Assembly: GCA_003543235.1 (NCBI GenBank)
Contig: DPJA01000014.1
Span: forward strand, 1-45,644
DNA: 45,644 nucleotides
Origin: Lachnospiraceae bacterium
Lineage (GTDB): Bacteria; Bacillota; Clostridia; Lachnospirales; Anaerotignaceae
Direction of reading: 5' to 3'
Part shown: positions 33,609 to 41,415 of the stretch, in pieces
Numbering within the stretch: position 1 is the stretch's first letter
How the letters are laid out: the number at the start of each line of letters is the position of its first letter
Translations under genes and position numbers: made by a program
Notes under the pieces: model-generated
The model's input: only the letters and a program-made list of their open reading frames with translations
What the model was told of the DNA's origin: nothing
Database searches by the model: none

Positions 33609-36080
33609 TCACACTCCCGTTAAGCCAAGTTTTCTAAAGATTCTCTGCAGCTCCTTTTGTTCCTTTCGCGCTGTGTTTTCACTGGAATTGTAGAAGTTCT
33701 GGGTAACTTCAACACTAGTATTTCCGCCATTATTCGTTGTGCTGTGGTCATTGTAGTTTTTGTTCTCACCCGCCGTCAGTACACGCTCGCCCTTATGGAG
33801 GATTGCTTTGTAGCCATCAAAAGGCACATAGTCAAGACCTCCTGCGTGTGAACCGTCTGCATCCTCATCCATTTCATCTTTTGAAGATCGCCAGAATGAA
33901 AGTGCATCCTTTACGCTTTCAATACAGTCGTCCAGCCAACTCCATAGACTATCCCAAATGGAAATCATGCCATCCCACAGGTTCGAAAATAGGCTTACTC
34001 CGGCATCAAAAAATCTACCGGCTAAGCCTGTAATGAATGAAACCATTTGATTGAATTTGTCACTTACATCTTGCTTTATGGACTGCACCTTTTGAGAAAT
34101 ACCTATTTTGATACTTTCCCAAATGGATAAGAGTTTAGGATAAAGTACGTTTGTTATTAGGTTTAAGATACCATCTTTTAAAATGGTGAAGTAGCTGATG
34201 ATACCGTCCTTTAAGCCGGTTACTATATTTTGAATATCCGTACTAATGGCATCCCAATCCCCACGGAATAGGTCCGCAAAAAGCTGAACAATATTTATAA
34301 TCAAGCCTAAAGCCGTATCAATAACTACCTTAATGGCATTCCAAACAAAAGCAAAATTTGTTTTAATGAAGTCCAAGGTAGTAAAAAAGAACTCTTTTAA
34401 TCCATTCCATATCACTTGAATATTCTCTCTAAAGACCTCATTATTTTTATACAAGTCTGCAATAGCAATCCCGATACCAATCAGTGCTGCCACAATAGCA
34501 GCAATAGGGGCAAGTGGCAGAGAAAGTGCTGCTGTCACTGACCCTATAACTGGTAAAAGCGTTCCCACAGCAGAAACAACACTACCAATCATCACCAACA
34601 ACGGACCTGCCGCTGCAATGACTGTTCCTATAATAACAATAATCTGCTGTACATTTGTGGGTAGGCTTGAAATCCAACTGCAAAGTGCTTGTATCTTTTC
34701 TGTAAGTCCAGAGATGATAGGGTCAAAGGTATCCAGTATCGTTCCACCAAGTATAATAAAGGTGTTCTTAACGTCATTGACTGCTTTGTTGATTTTATCA
34801 CTATTAGTCTGCAGCTTTTCAAAAGCCGTATCTGTTGCTCCTGTGCTGTTTCGCATTTGCTCCAACGTGCCGTTAAACTCATCGGCACTATCTCCCAAGA
34901 GAATTAAACCCGCTTTGCCAGCTTCGGCACTGCTCCATAAATCACCAAAGGCAAGTCCCTGATCATCTGCGGACTGTTTTACAATTGCAAGAACGTCAGC
35001 AAGACTGGCACCATCCTCCATAAGTTCAGAAAAACTCTTTCCTGTTTGTTCTTTTAATATAGTAGAAACTCCTGTGCCACTTTTTCCAAGCTCGTTAAGC
35101 ATAGAGTTCATATAGGTGGTGCTTTCGGCAGTTGCAACGCCATTTGCCGTCATTTTGGCATATCCGGTACATAACTGGTCCAGTTCAACATTATAGGCAT
35201 TTGCCGTTGGTATGATTTTACCCATAGAGGATGAAAGTTCAGCCACAGTTGTTTTACCAAGGTTCTGTGTCTGCACCAGCATATCAGATACATTATTTAC
35301 CTCGCCCGCCTCAAGACCATAGGCATTCATGATGGTAGTTAATACATCCAAAGCTGCCCCAGCATCGGCAAAGCCCGCCTTTGCAAGTTTGGTAGAATTG
35401 GCTACAAAATTCACGGCATCGCCGGTTTTCTGTCCTGCAGAGATGGCATCATATACATTATCAGCAATCTCCCCAGCAGCAATTCCCGTTTCACTGGACA
35501 ACTTTAAAATTTGAGTTTTCAAGTCATCAATGGGTACTTCTGTGGTGTCCGCAATGGTACTGACCTTAGCCATAGCATCCTCAAAATTTACCGCAGAAAC
35601 TGCTGCTGCTACGCCAAGACCTGCAACTGCACCAGAAATAGGCAGTATGGCTTCCCCCACAGAGGAAATTTTGCCGCCAGTTTCCTTTAGTTTTTCACCC
35701 CAAGAATTCATTGTGGCATTGGACTGGGATGCCTCACGTTCCAGTTCCGCCAACTGGTTTTTGGTGTTTATCAACTCTCGTCGAAAGGCTTCATACTTCC
35801 CCTGGTCAATCTCACCGTTTCGATATTGCTGCTCTACCTCAGCCTGTGCGTCCTTTAAGGTTTGCAGTTTATTCTTTGTTTCATCCACTTTTTCAGTTAA
35901 AAGTCTGTATTTCTGTGACAACAGTTCTGTATTGGATGGGTCCAGTTTCAGGGCTTTTTCCACTTCATTCAGTTGCTTTTGTGTTGCGCTGATTTCCTTA
36001 TTGGCACTGCTCATTGCCTTGCCAAGGTCAGTGGTGTCAGCACCGATCTTTACGGTAATGCCTTTAATATCATTTGCCAT
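33609..36080 (-). CDS. Phage tail tape measure protein
   Basis: This protein has about 823 residues from the ATG at 36080, chosen because AAAGGAGGTG lies 7 bases upstream; a start 42 bases earlier lacks a site. The first 140 residues are coiled coil (KEISATQKQLNEVEKALKLD). Residues about 145-460 are the TP901-type tape-measure domain (FEDAMAKVSTIADTTEV). A hydrophobic segment lies at about 480-560 (IIVIIGTVIAAAGPLLVMIG). It sets tail length and passes into the membrane during ejection. The antisense RelBE cassette lies upstream of it, between it and the chaperones. Confidence 0.92.
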   Translation of the reverse strand: MANDIKGITVKIGADTTDLGKAMSSANKEISATQKQLNEVEKALKLDPSNTELLSQKYRLLTEKVDETKNKLQTLKDAQAEVEQQYRNGEIDQGKYEAFRRELINTKNQLAELEREASQSNATMNSWGEKLKETGGKISSVGEAILPISGAVAGLGVAAAVSAVNFEDAMAKVSTIADTTEVPIDDLKTQILKLSSETGIAAGEIADNVYDAISAGQKTGDAVNFVANSTKLAKAGFADAGAALDVLTTIMNAYGLEAGEVNNVSDMLVQTQNLGKTTVAELSSSMGKIIPTANAYNVELDQLCTGYAKMTANGVATAESTTYMNSMLNELGKSGTGVSTILKEQTGKSFSELMEDGASLADVLAIVKQSADDQGLAFGDLWSSAEAGKAGLILLGDSADEFNGTLEQMRNSTGATDTAFEKLQTNSDKINKAVNDVKNTFIILGGTILDTFDPIISGLTEKIQALCSWISSLPTNVQQIIVIIGTVIAAAGPLLVMIGSVVSAVGTLLPVIGSVTAALSLPLAPIAAIVAALIGIGIAIADLYKNNEVFRENIQVIWNGLKEFFFTTLDFIKTNFAFVWNAIKVVIDTALGLIINIVQLFADLFRGDWDAISTDIQNIVTGLKDGIISYFTILKDGILNLITNVLYPKLLSIWESIKIGISQKVQSIKQDVSDKFNQMVSFITGLAGRFFDAGVSLFSNLWDGMISIWDSLWSWLDDCIESVKDALSFWRSSKDEMDEDADGSHAGGLDYVPFDGYKAILHKGERVLTAGENKNYNDHSTTNNGGNTSVEVTQNFYNSSENTARKEQKELQRIFRKLGLTGV

Positions 36081-36156
36081 GGGTTTCACCTCCTTTTGGG
36101 CAACAAAAAAAGGATTCAACAATGAACTCCTTTTAATAACAAAAATGAAATTTGTA

Positions 36157-36185
36157 TTGCTAATAGTTATACAAAGTAATATAAT
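36157..36185 (+). promoter_or_regulatory. Promoter and operator of the relBE-like cassette
   Basis: TTGCTA (36157-36162) and TATAAT (36180-36185) are 17 bases apart. The inverted repeat TTGTAT/ATACAA (36152-36157 and 36169-36174) overlaps this promoter, as expected for autoregulation by the RelB-RelE complex. It runs against the surrounding late phage genes. Confidence 0.7.
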
Positions 36186-36211
36186 AAATGAAAAAGAAAG
36201 GTGGAATCGTT

Positions 36212-36511
36212 ATGGCTAAAACTGCAAATATACTCGCCCGAGTTGAACCAGAAATTAAAGAACAAGCTGAAGCTATTATGTCTGAAATTGGGGTACCAGC
36301 TTCCGTTGTAATCAACATGCTTTATAAACAAATTATAATGACGAAAAGTATTCCTTTTTCGCTATCCGTTTCTAAAAGACCTGTTGCCTTTGATGAACTA
36401 ACTGCGGAAGAATTGAATACTATGCTGCAAAAAGGCTTTGATGAAGCAACAGCCGGAAAATCTCGTCCTGCTGATGAAGTTTTTGCACAACTAAGACAGG
36501 AGCTATTATAA
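36212..36511 (+). CDS. RelB/DinJ-family antitoxin
   Basis: This 99-residue protein has an N-terminal ribbon-helix-helix (ANILARVEPEIKEQAEAIMS, then IGVPASVVINMLYKQI) that binds DNA as a dimer, and a C-terminal region that wraps the toxin. The ATG at 36212 follows AAAGGTGG; an upstream ATG at 36188 is less likely. It lies 3 bases before the toxin gene on the plus strand, against the late operon. It neutralises RelE and represses the cassette. Confidence 0.88.
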   Translation: MAKTANILARVEPEIKEQAEAIMSEIGVPASVVINMLYKQIIMTKSIPFSLSVSKRPVAFDELTAEELNTMLQKGFDEATAGKSRPADEVFAQLRQELL

Positions 36512-36514
36512 TCT

Positions 36515-36850
36515 ATGGAAACGACATATCATGTACACATCACACCACAGGCTCAGCAACAGCTTAAAGAGATTTCAGATTATATTTCGACTGAATTAAA
36601 ATCCAAGGAAACAGCACTTCGTTTATTGGATATCTTTGAAAAATCAATTAGCTCACTATCAATGTTTCCTCACCGCATACCTCTAACAGAAGAAGAACCC
36701 TAGCACAGTAAAGGTATTCACAAAATGCCAGTTAAAAATTTTCTGGTGTATTTCTGGGTTAATGAAGATACTAGCACAGTGCACATAATTGCTGTCATTT
36801 ACGTAAAACGGGACCAAATATTCCAACTTTCAAAAATGAATTTAGAATAA
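36515..36850 (+). pseudogene. RelE/ParE-family toxin with in-frame amber stop
   Basis: The frame opens METTYHVHITPQAQQQLKEI and runs to TAG at 36701-36703 after LTEEEP. The same frame continues without shift as HSKGIHKMPVKNFLVYFW, then VNEDTSTVHIIAVIYVKRDQ to TAA at 36850. In relatives this position is usually tryptophan (EPWHSKG), so TGG to TAG is the probable change. The full product would be 111 residues, the normal RelE length. The truncated 62-residue protein lacks the C-terminal strands and catalytic residues, so it should be inactive unless the stop is read through. Confidence 0.85.
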
Positions 36851-36854
36851 TATT

Positions 36855-36886
36855 AACAAGTCCATTAATTTTTTGGACTTGTTTTT
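36855..36886 (+). terminator. Terminator of the relBE-like cassette
   Basis: AACAAGTCCA (36855-36864) pairs with TGGACTTGTT (36874-36883), followed by further Ts. It begins 5 bases after the toxin stop. It also lies 11 bases past the end of the minus-strand chaperone frame, so it may partly block late transcription towards the tape measure gene. Confidence 0.8.
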
Positions 36887-36896
36887 GTTGTAACAA

Positions 36897-37169
36897 TTAA
36901 TATTCCCCAAACACTTCCCTAAGCCTTTTTATATCCGGCTTTTTTTGCTGCATGATATAAGCATCCTTTAGATATTTCCTGCCTTTTTCGCTTTGCTCAC
37001 AGTTGTAAATAAAGGCATCCCTACGGTACATGAGCCATTTATCCAAAGGGAATGCTTTCACTTCAAGTATGCTAATTCTGCAGTAATCCGCAATCATTTT
37101 GTTGTTGTAGCTGAAAATCTCCCAACTGTATGCCCTCGTATCCTTTATGGGATAGTAGGGCAGTGTCAG
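36897..37169 (-). CDS. Tail assembly chaperone, T extension made by -1 frameshift (GT)
   Basis: This is the second frame of a lambda G/GT-type gene. From CTG at 37169 it reads LTLPYYPIKDTRAYSWEIFS, then YNKMIADYCRISILEVKAFP, to TAA at 36897 (90 residues). No start codon with a ribosome site fits its beginning, and its open frame begins exactly where the G frame ends. It is therefore expressed as a fusion with the upstream protein, giving a GT product of about 190 residues. GT binds the tape measure protein and the tail tube protein. Confidence 0.82.
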   Translation of the reverse strand: MTLPYYPIKDTRAYSWEIFSYNNKMIADYCRISILEVKAFPLDKWLMYRRDAFIYNCEQSEKGRKYLKDAYIMQQKKPDIKRLREVFGEY

Positions 37170-37468
37170 TTTGGGTTCTTTTGAATGGAGAGGATGAAGT
37201 CCATATAGTCTTTTGCAATAAAATCCTGTATTTCACTTACATCATATTTCAAAACTTCCTCACGGCTGATTTTCACGCCGTTTTTATTTTGATTCAACAG
37301 CTGATGAAATACATCATAAATCAGCTTGATACTTTCTGCTTCCTCTGCGTACTGCATCTTTCCTATTGCTTCCAGTACATAACCGTTTGGCGGCAAAAGT
37401 ACAATGACCTTGCCGTTTTTTAGCTTTGCTGGAAGAGTTTTTTGTTTTGGCTTTGAAAAATCATACAT
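37166..37468 (-). CDS. Tail assembly chaperone G-like protein
   Basis: This 100-residue protein is placed between the major tail protein and the tape measure, the fixed position of tail assembly chaperones. It is helix-rich (EAIGKMQYAEEAESIKLIYD) with a beta start (TLPAKLKNGKVIVLLPPNGY). It ends in TGA at 37168-37166, directly after the slippery site. It coats the tape measure during assembly and is not part of the virion. Confidence 0.82.
   Translation of the reverse strand: MYDFSKPKQKTLPAKLKNGKVIVLLPPNGYVLEAIGKMQYAEEAESIKLIYDVFHQLLNQNKNGVKISREEVLKYDVSEIQDFIAKDYMDFILSIQKNPN
37169..37175 (-). promoter_or_regulatory. Programmed -1 ribosomal frameshift site, C CCA AAC
   Basis: In the G frame the heptamer C CCA AAC precedes the TGA stop. 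It fits X XXY YYZ exactly; slipping back one base gives CCC AAA and then CTG, the first codon of the T frame. The stop immediately after the A-site codon would promote the shift, as in other phage G/GT genes. Confidence 0.85.
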
Positions 37469-37471
37469 CTG

Positions 37472-38053
37472 TTATCCCTCCGTTCCAACCTCAGCACCCA
37501 CACTCCAGTTAATTAGCAGCTTATGTCCCTTACTGTCCAACTTCTCTGTGGCCTTGAAATCCAAATCACAAACCGTCATACTGTCTTTTTTCCGCTCAAT
37601 GGTAAACCCACCCTCAAGCTGACCAATGACCATTGCCGACATACTTCCGTCTGCCGCGACAAATACCACTGCGTAATATTTATCCTTATAGTTTTTTATG
37701 CCACCGATAAAAATATTGGCACTGCCGTCTGTGCTGTCAGCAGAAATCTCTGAGTTTGATGACATAATGCCAAAGGTATCCGCCATAAATGTGCCGATAC
37801 TGCCTTTAATTCCGATGTCCTCACTGGATAAAATCTTTCTTGTAATTTCCTCCATATCATCCTTATAGGTATCAATGGTAGGCGTATAATAAATTGATGC
37901 ACCGCCAGAAAGGTAGCCTTTTCGGTTTGCTTCCACTGCGATTTCAGAAATTTTTGGAATGACACTGCCTTTTTCATATTCCTTGATATACATATATCCA
38001 GAGCCAATGGCAATGTCCTCTGTCTGTTTTTGTGATGTTTCCGGTATATTCAT
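37472..38053 (-). CDS. Phage major tail (tube) protein
   Basis: This 193-residue protein belongs by position and pattern to the phi13-type major tail proteins (GSGYMYIKEYEKGSVIPKIS; GGIKNYKDKYYAVVFVAADG). These proteins form stacked hexamers of the tail tube. The start ATG overlaps the previous stop by 4 bases (38050-38053). No C-terminal Ig-like domain is present. Its end is 3 bases from the G chaperone start. Confidence 0.85.
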   Translation of the reverse strand: MNIPETSQKQTEDIAIGSGYMYIKEYEKGSVIPKISEIAVEANRKGYLSGGASIYYTPTIDTYKDDMEEITRKILSSEDIGIKGSIGTFMADTFGIMSSNSEISADSTDGSANIFIGGIKNYKDKYYAVVFVAADGSMSAMVIGQLEGGFTIERKKDSMTVCDLDFKATEKLDSKGHKLLINWSVGAEVGTEG

Positions 38054-38382
38054 ACGTTACCTCCAATCTTTTTATAAAGCCTTACATTATAATAAGTAAC
38101 AAAAATACCGCTTTCCTCAATCCACACCGTTTCGGCTGTGAAATCAATTCCGGCAGTATTTAATAAATATTCTATTTTCTTTTCAGCAGCAATGTCTTTT
38201 TTCTCTGTATAAAGTTCCACGTTGTAGTCAAACCACATCAATAGATTTTTGTTATCCGCACCCTCTGTCTGTTTAGACTGGGTAAAGCAGATAAAGGGCG
38301 GTGTTCGGTTGTCTGGAAAATGGCTATAGGCAACGTCAAAGCCTGTTTTATTAAGGAAATTCCTAAACTCAATCTCGTCCAT
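38050..38382 (-). CDS. Tail terminator/completion protein
   Basis: This 110-residue alpha/beta protein lies between the gp10-like and major tail genes, the usual place of the tail terminator. Landmarks are DVAYSHFPDNRTPPFICFTQ and VWIEESGIFVTYYNVRLYKK. It overlaps the previous gene by 14 bases and the next by 4. It caps the tail tube before joining to the head. Identified mainly by position and size. Confidence 0.7.
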   Translation of the reverse strand: MDEIEFRNFLNKTGFDVAYSHFPDNRTPPFICFTQSKQTEGADNKNLLMWFDYNVELYTEKKDIAAEKKIEYLLNTAGIDFTAETVWIEESGIFVTYYNVRLYKKIGGNV

Positions 38383-38802
38383 TTTGGAGCACCTCCTTTA
38401 TCCGGCGTTCAACCTCAGTTTTTGCAATGACTTCATTTCTTTTAATATGGGGAAAGGAACGGGTTCTGCCACCTTTGGTATGCACCTGTTTTACTTTGCC
38501 CTTAGTTGTACCAACAAAGTTCTGATGTCCAAACTCTAAAAGGTGAGTCAACTGCCCTTGGGTATTATACACCTCATATTGAACATAGCCATTTCTTGAA
38601 GTTTTCTTTATCTTCCAGCTGTTGGCATACTTATTTTTACCATTTCTGCTACCTTTAGGACTATCAGCTTTTAACCTTGTTTTTGATTATCAGCTTCATC
38701 TTTACAGACTTCAGAAATACCTTCTGCAGCAGTATCTGTATATTCCTTAATGCAACGCAGAATGGTTTCCGTCATTTGCTGGGGTGTAATGATTTCAGCC
38801 AT
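38369..38802 (-). pseudogene. HK97 gp10-like protein, frameshifted
   Basis: The ATG at 38802 overlaps the preceding stop and begins MAEIITPQQMTETILRCIKE. After EADNQKQG the frame stops at 38673-38671. The -1 frame carries on with TRLKADSPKGSRNGKNKYAN and contains NTQGQLTHLLEFGHQNFVGT, then RTRSFPHIKRNEV, which is the conserved gp10 core, to the stop at 38369. The total length (434 bases) is one short of a multiple of three. The likely event is loss of one A in a run of five near 38683-38687. Head-tail joining would be affected if real. Confidence 0.82.
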
Positions 38803-39128
38803 TAAACCACCAACTCTGCTTTGAATTTAATCGACTTCTTTTTGAAACCCATTAAATCCACATATTTGATGTTATAAGTCTTATTATTGAAGGAAATCCG
38901 GTACTCCGTTGAATTTACGCCTACTGCCTTTTTACAGTATCTCACTGTAAAAGAAAGGCTCTCATTTTCAGCCACATCCCCTTTTTCATCTTCACCGCCA
39001 CTTGCATTACTGATAGTGGCATAACAGGAGAAATAATCCTCCCATCGCAGTGTGTAATTACCAACCTCATCGCAAACACTGTTGCTTTTTTGAATAGTAA
39101 TGCGGCTGTTGAGTGCTGAAATATCCAT
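38802..39128 (-). CDS. Phage head closure protein (head-tail adaptor)
   Basis: This 108-residue protein begins MDISALNSRITIQKSNSVCD and has WEDYFSCYATISNASGGE, typical of the SPP1 gp16/PF05521 head-tail adaptors that close the connector after packaging. It overlaps neighbours by one base on each side (ATGG/TAATGG style), indicating tight coupling in the head-tail joining cluster. Confidence 0.82.
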   Translation of the reverse strand: MDISALNSRITIQKSNSVCDEVGNYTLRWEDYFSCYATISNASGGEDEKGDVAENESLSFTVRYCKKAVGVNSTEYRISFNNKTYNIKYVDLMGFKKKSIKFKAELVV

Positions 39129-39400
39129 TAAAACACCACCTTTCTGGAACCAAATAAAAGAGAACGGAGTGTGAGCATTAACTCTTGGTGGTTTGCATCT
39201 TCCCTGTGCTCGTAGAGATAGGAAACGGTATACATAACGGCTACCTTTGAATTTTCAATGTTATCAAAATCCTCTGTTGTTTCAGCCCTTGCCACATCCC
39301 CACAGATTTTGTATGCCGAGGCAATGAAGCTTTCAATTAACCCATCATCTTCATCAAAGTCCACACGAAGATATTTTTTCATTTCCTCTAAAGAAACCAT
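39128..39400 (-). CDS. Head-tail connector protein (gp6-like)
   Basis: This 90-residue helical protein reads LEEMKKYLRVDFDEDDGLIE, FIASAYKICGD and YEHREDANHQELMLTLRSLL, matching the gp6-like connectors (PF05135). It forms a ring under the portal. It follows the capsid gene by 52 bases and is coupled to the head closure gene. Confidence 0.88.
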   Translation of the reverse strand: MVSLEEMKKYLRVDFDEDDGLIESFIASAYKICGDVARAETTEDFDNIENSKVAVMYTVSYLYEHREDANHQELMLTLRSLLFGSRKVVF

Positions 39401-39452
39401 TTGATTTCACACTCCCTTTTATTAACTCATTTTTATCAAGCACCCATTTTTA

Positions 39453-40622
39453 TTAAGCACTCAGCTTCAAAATCTGTACCGCTTCCGGCAAAATCAGCTT
39501 ACCATCCACACGTTCTTTTGCCAAATATCCAATCATACCATTGCCTGCAAATAACTCCCTAAGTTCAGAGAAAGAACGGCTGCCACGGTCGCCGATGTTA
39601 TAGTAGCTGTAATCACCAAATGCAATAGCATCCAGAGGTGCATAAGCAGAAGTGTGTACCGCATAGCCTAGCAATCTATCTGGTTCACCTACTTGATAAG
39701 ATGGCTGCCAAATGTAAGCACCATTGTTGTCTTTCAGCTTACGGATGGTGGCAAGGTTCTGGTCATTGATAATAAAAGCGGCGCTTTTTCTGTAGGGACG
39801 CTTCAGTGCATATATCAGATTCATCATATCATCCGCCTTAATTGCCGCAGTAAGAGTACTAGCAACAGTGCCGCCACCTGTAGCATCAAACAAACCTAGC
39901 GGCTTACCTACACCATCACCATTAAGAAAGGCGTCCTCCTCGGCATTAGCCAGTGCTTTGCCAAACTGAGCAAGGATGTAGTTTTCCAGGTTAAAGGCAT
40001 TGTCATAAAGCAACTCTTCGGTTACTTTAATTGCCACATGAAGTTTATGGGCATCCAGCAAAATTTGAGAGAAAGTAGCATCTGAAAACTGTAATGCACC
40101 GCCTTCTTCAATCCATGCCGCTGCAGGCTTGGTAGCCGCAATATTGATTTTATGCTCGCCACTAGTAGTAATTGGGGTACCCAGTTTACGCATAATATTT
40201 TCTTCCTCAAGAACATCAATTAAACGATGGTCATACTCCGCAGGAACCAAATAACCGCCATCTGCGTCTACACCCTCTTGAAGAACGTTGCTAACACGCT
40301 TGAAGTTGGAACGAAAAGCATCCAACATGGCGTTTCTGTATTCGTCTGATGCACGACCAGTTTTCTTCTCTGGCTCTTTTCCGCTAAATGGCTTTGAAGT
40401 AATAGGGCTATTTACAGGCTTATTCAGTTCTGCATCCAACTGCTCCTGTCTTTCCAAACGGCTGATTTCCTTACCCAAATCTGAAATTTCCTGTTCCATT
40501 TTGGAATAGGTGGCATCATCCTCGGCAGTTAAAATGCCTTTTTCAGTACGATGGGAATCTAAGAATGCCTTTGCTGCATTCCAAGCTGTATTTCTTTTTT
40601 CTCTTAATTCTAAAATCGTCAT
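39453..40622 (-). CDS. Major capsid protein, HK97 fold
   Basis: This 389-residue protein has a helical N-terminal scaffold-like delta domain (residues about 1-100, with DATYSKMEQEISDLGKEISR) that the neighbouring protease should remove. The HK97-fold core follows (VSNVLQEGVDADGGYLVPAE; LPEAVQILKLSA at the end). Motifs such as HKLHVAIKVTEELLYD and AFLNGDGVGKPLGLF are typical of PF05065. AGGAGG lies 8 bases upstream of the ATG. It assembles the prohead. Confidence 0.93.
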   Translation of the reverse strand: MTILELREKRNTAWNAAKAFLDSHRTEKGILTAEDDATYSKMEQEISDLGKEISRLERQEQLDAELNKPVNSPITSKPFSGKEPEKKTGRASDEYRNAMLDAFRSNFKRVSNVLQEGVDADGGYLVPAEYDHRLIDVLEEENIMRKLGTPITTSGEHKINIAATKPAAAWIEEGGALQFSDATFSQILLDAHKLHVAIKVTEELLYDNAFNLENYILAQFGKALANAEEDAFLNGDGVGKPLGLFDATGGGTVASTLTAAIKADDMMNLIYALKRPYRKSAAFIINDQNLATIRKLKDNNGAYIWQPSYQVGEPDRLLGYAVHTSAYAPLDAIAFGDYSYYNIGDRGSRSFSELRELFAGNGMIGYLAKERVDGKLILPEAVQILKLSA

Positions 40623-40638
40623 AGGTGTTTTCCTCCTC

Positions 40639-41415
40639 TTAAATATGTTGTTTAATAATATCCAGTCGTTCCATAAGGGAATCTACAGTACGGCCTTTGA
40701 TTTCTGGAACAATTAATTCCTGCTGAATGGTGTGTTTTTCCTGTTGAATACGGCATTTCTCCACCAACTTATCCCTCAGGGAATTGGTCACTTCCACCTT
40801 GGAATACATCATAGAAACCTGTGGTTGTTCCATATTTTCGGTTTCAGATGGCCTGGATAAAATGCCATCGGCAAAGCCTAATTCCATGGCCTTATTGGCG
40901 TTCATCCAACTTTCCGCATCCATGAGGTTGGACAGCTTTGCACGGCTCATGCCTGTTTTGATTTCGTAGGCATTGATGATAGATTCTTTTACTTCGTCTA
41001 ACATGGAGATGGCCTTTTGCATTTCTCCGCTGTCCCCAAAGGCAATGGTAGCGGGATTATGCACCATCATCATTGACACCGGTGACATCAAAACCTTGGT
41101 GCCGGCCATGGCAATGACACTTGCTGCTGATGCTGCGATGCCGTCAATCTTTACTGTGACGTTGCCTTTGTAGTTAATGAGCATGTTGTAAATCTGTGCT
41201 GCAGCCACGCAATCTCCACCGGGTGAGTTGACCCAAACGGTAATGTCACCACTACCAGAATGCAGTTCATTTTTAAATATCTGTGGTGTAACATCATCGT
41301 CAAACCAACTTTGTTCTGCGATGGTGCCGTTTAGAAACAACGTCCTCTCCTGTGTCTGCTCCATTGTTTCCTGGTTGGTCACCGTCTGGTTCTTCCACTG
41401 CCAAAACTTCTTCAT
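40639..41415 (-). CDS. Head maturation protease, ClpP-like
   Basis: This 258-residue protein starts at the ATG 41415 (MKKFWQWKNQ), which has GGAG upstream and lies inside the portal gene (116-base overlap). The ClpP-like core has the oxyanion GG in VNSPGGDCVAAAQIYNML, the catalytic serine in GIAASAASVIAMAG and the histidine in MMMVHNPATIAFG. It cleaves the capsid delta domain during prohead maturation. A long C-terminal tail (about 200-258) is helical. The overlap and order portal-protease-capsid are as in HK97-like phages. Confidence 0.9.
   Translation of the reverse strand: MKKFWQWKNQTVTNQETMEQTQERTLFLNGTIAEQSWFDDDVTPQIFKNELHSGSGDITVWVNSPGGDCVAAAQIYNMLINYKGNVTVKIDGIAASAASVIAMAGTKVLMSPVSMMMVHNPATIAFGDSGEMQKAISMLDEVKESIINAYEIKTGMSRAKLSNLMDAESWMNANKAMELGFADGILSRPSETENMEQPQVSMMYSKVEVTNSLRDKLVEKCRIQQEKHTIQQELIVPEIKGRTVDSLMERLDIIKQHI

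Noticed and set aside
35530..36219. 229-codon plus-strand open frame opposite the tape measure gene
   Set aside because: It mirrors the tape measure coding sequence, has no ribosome binding site and no recognisable domain.
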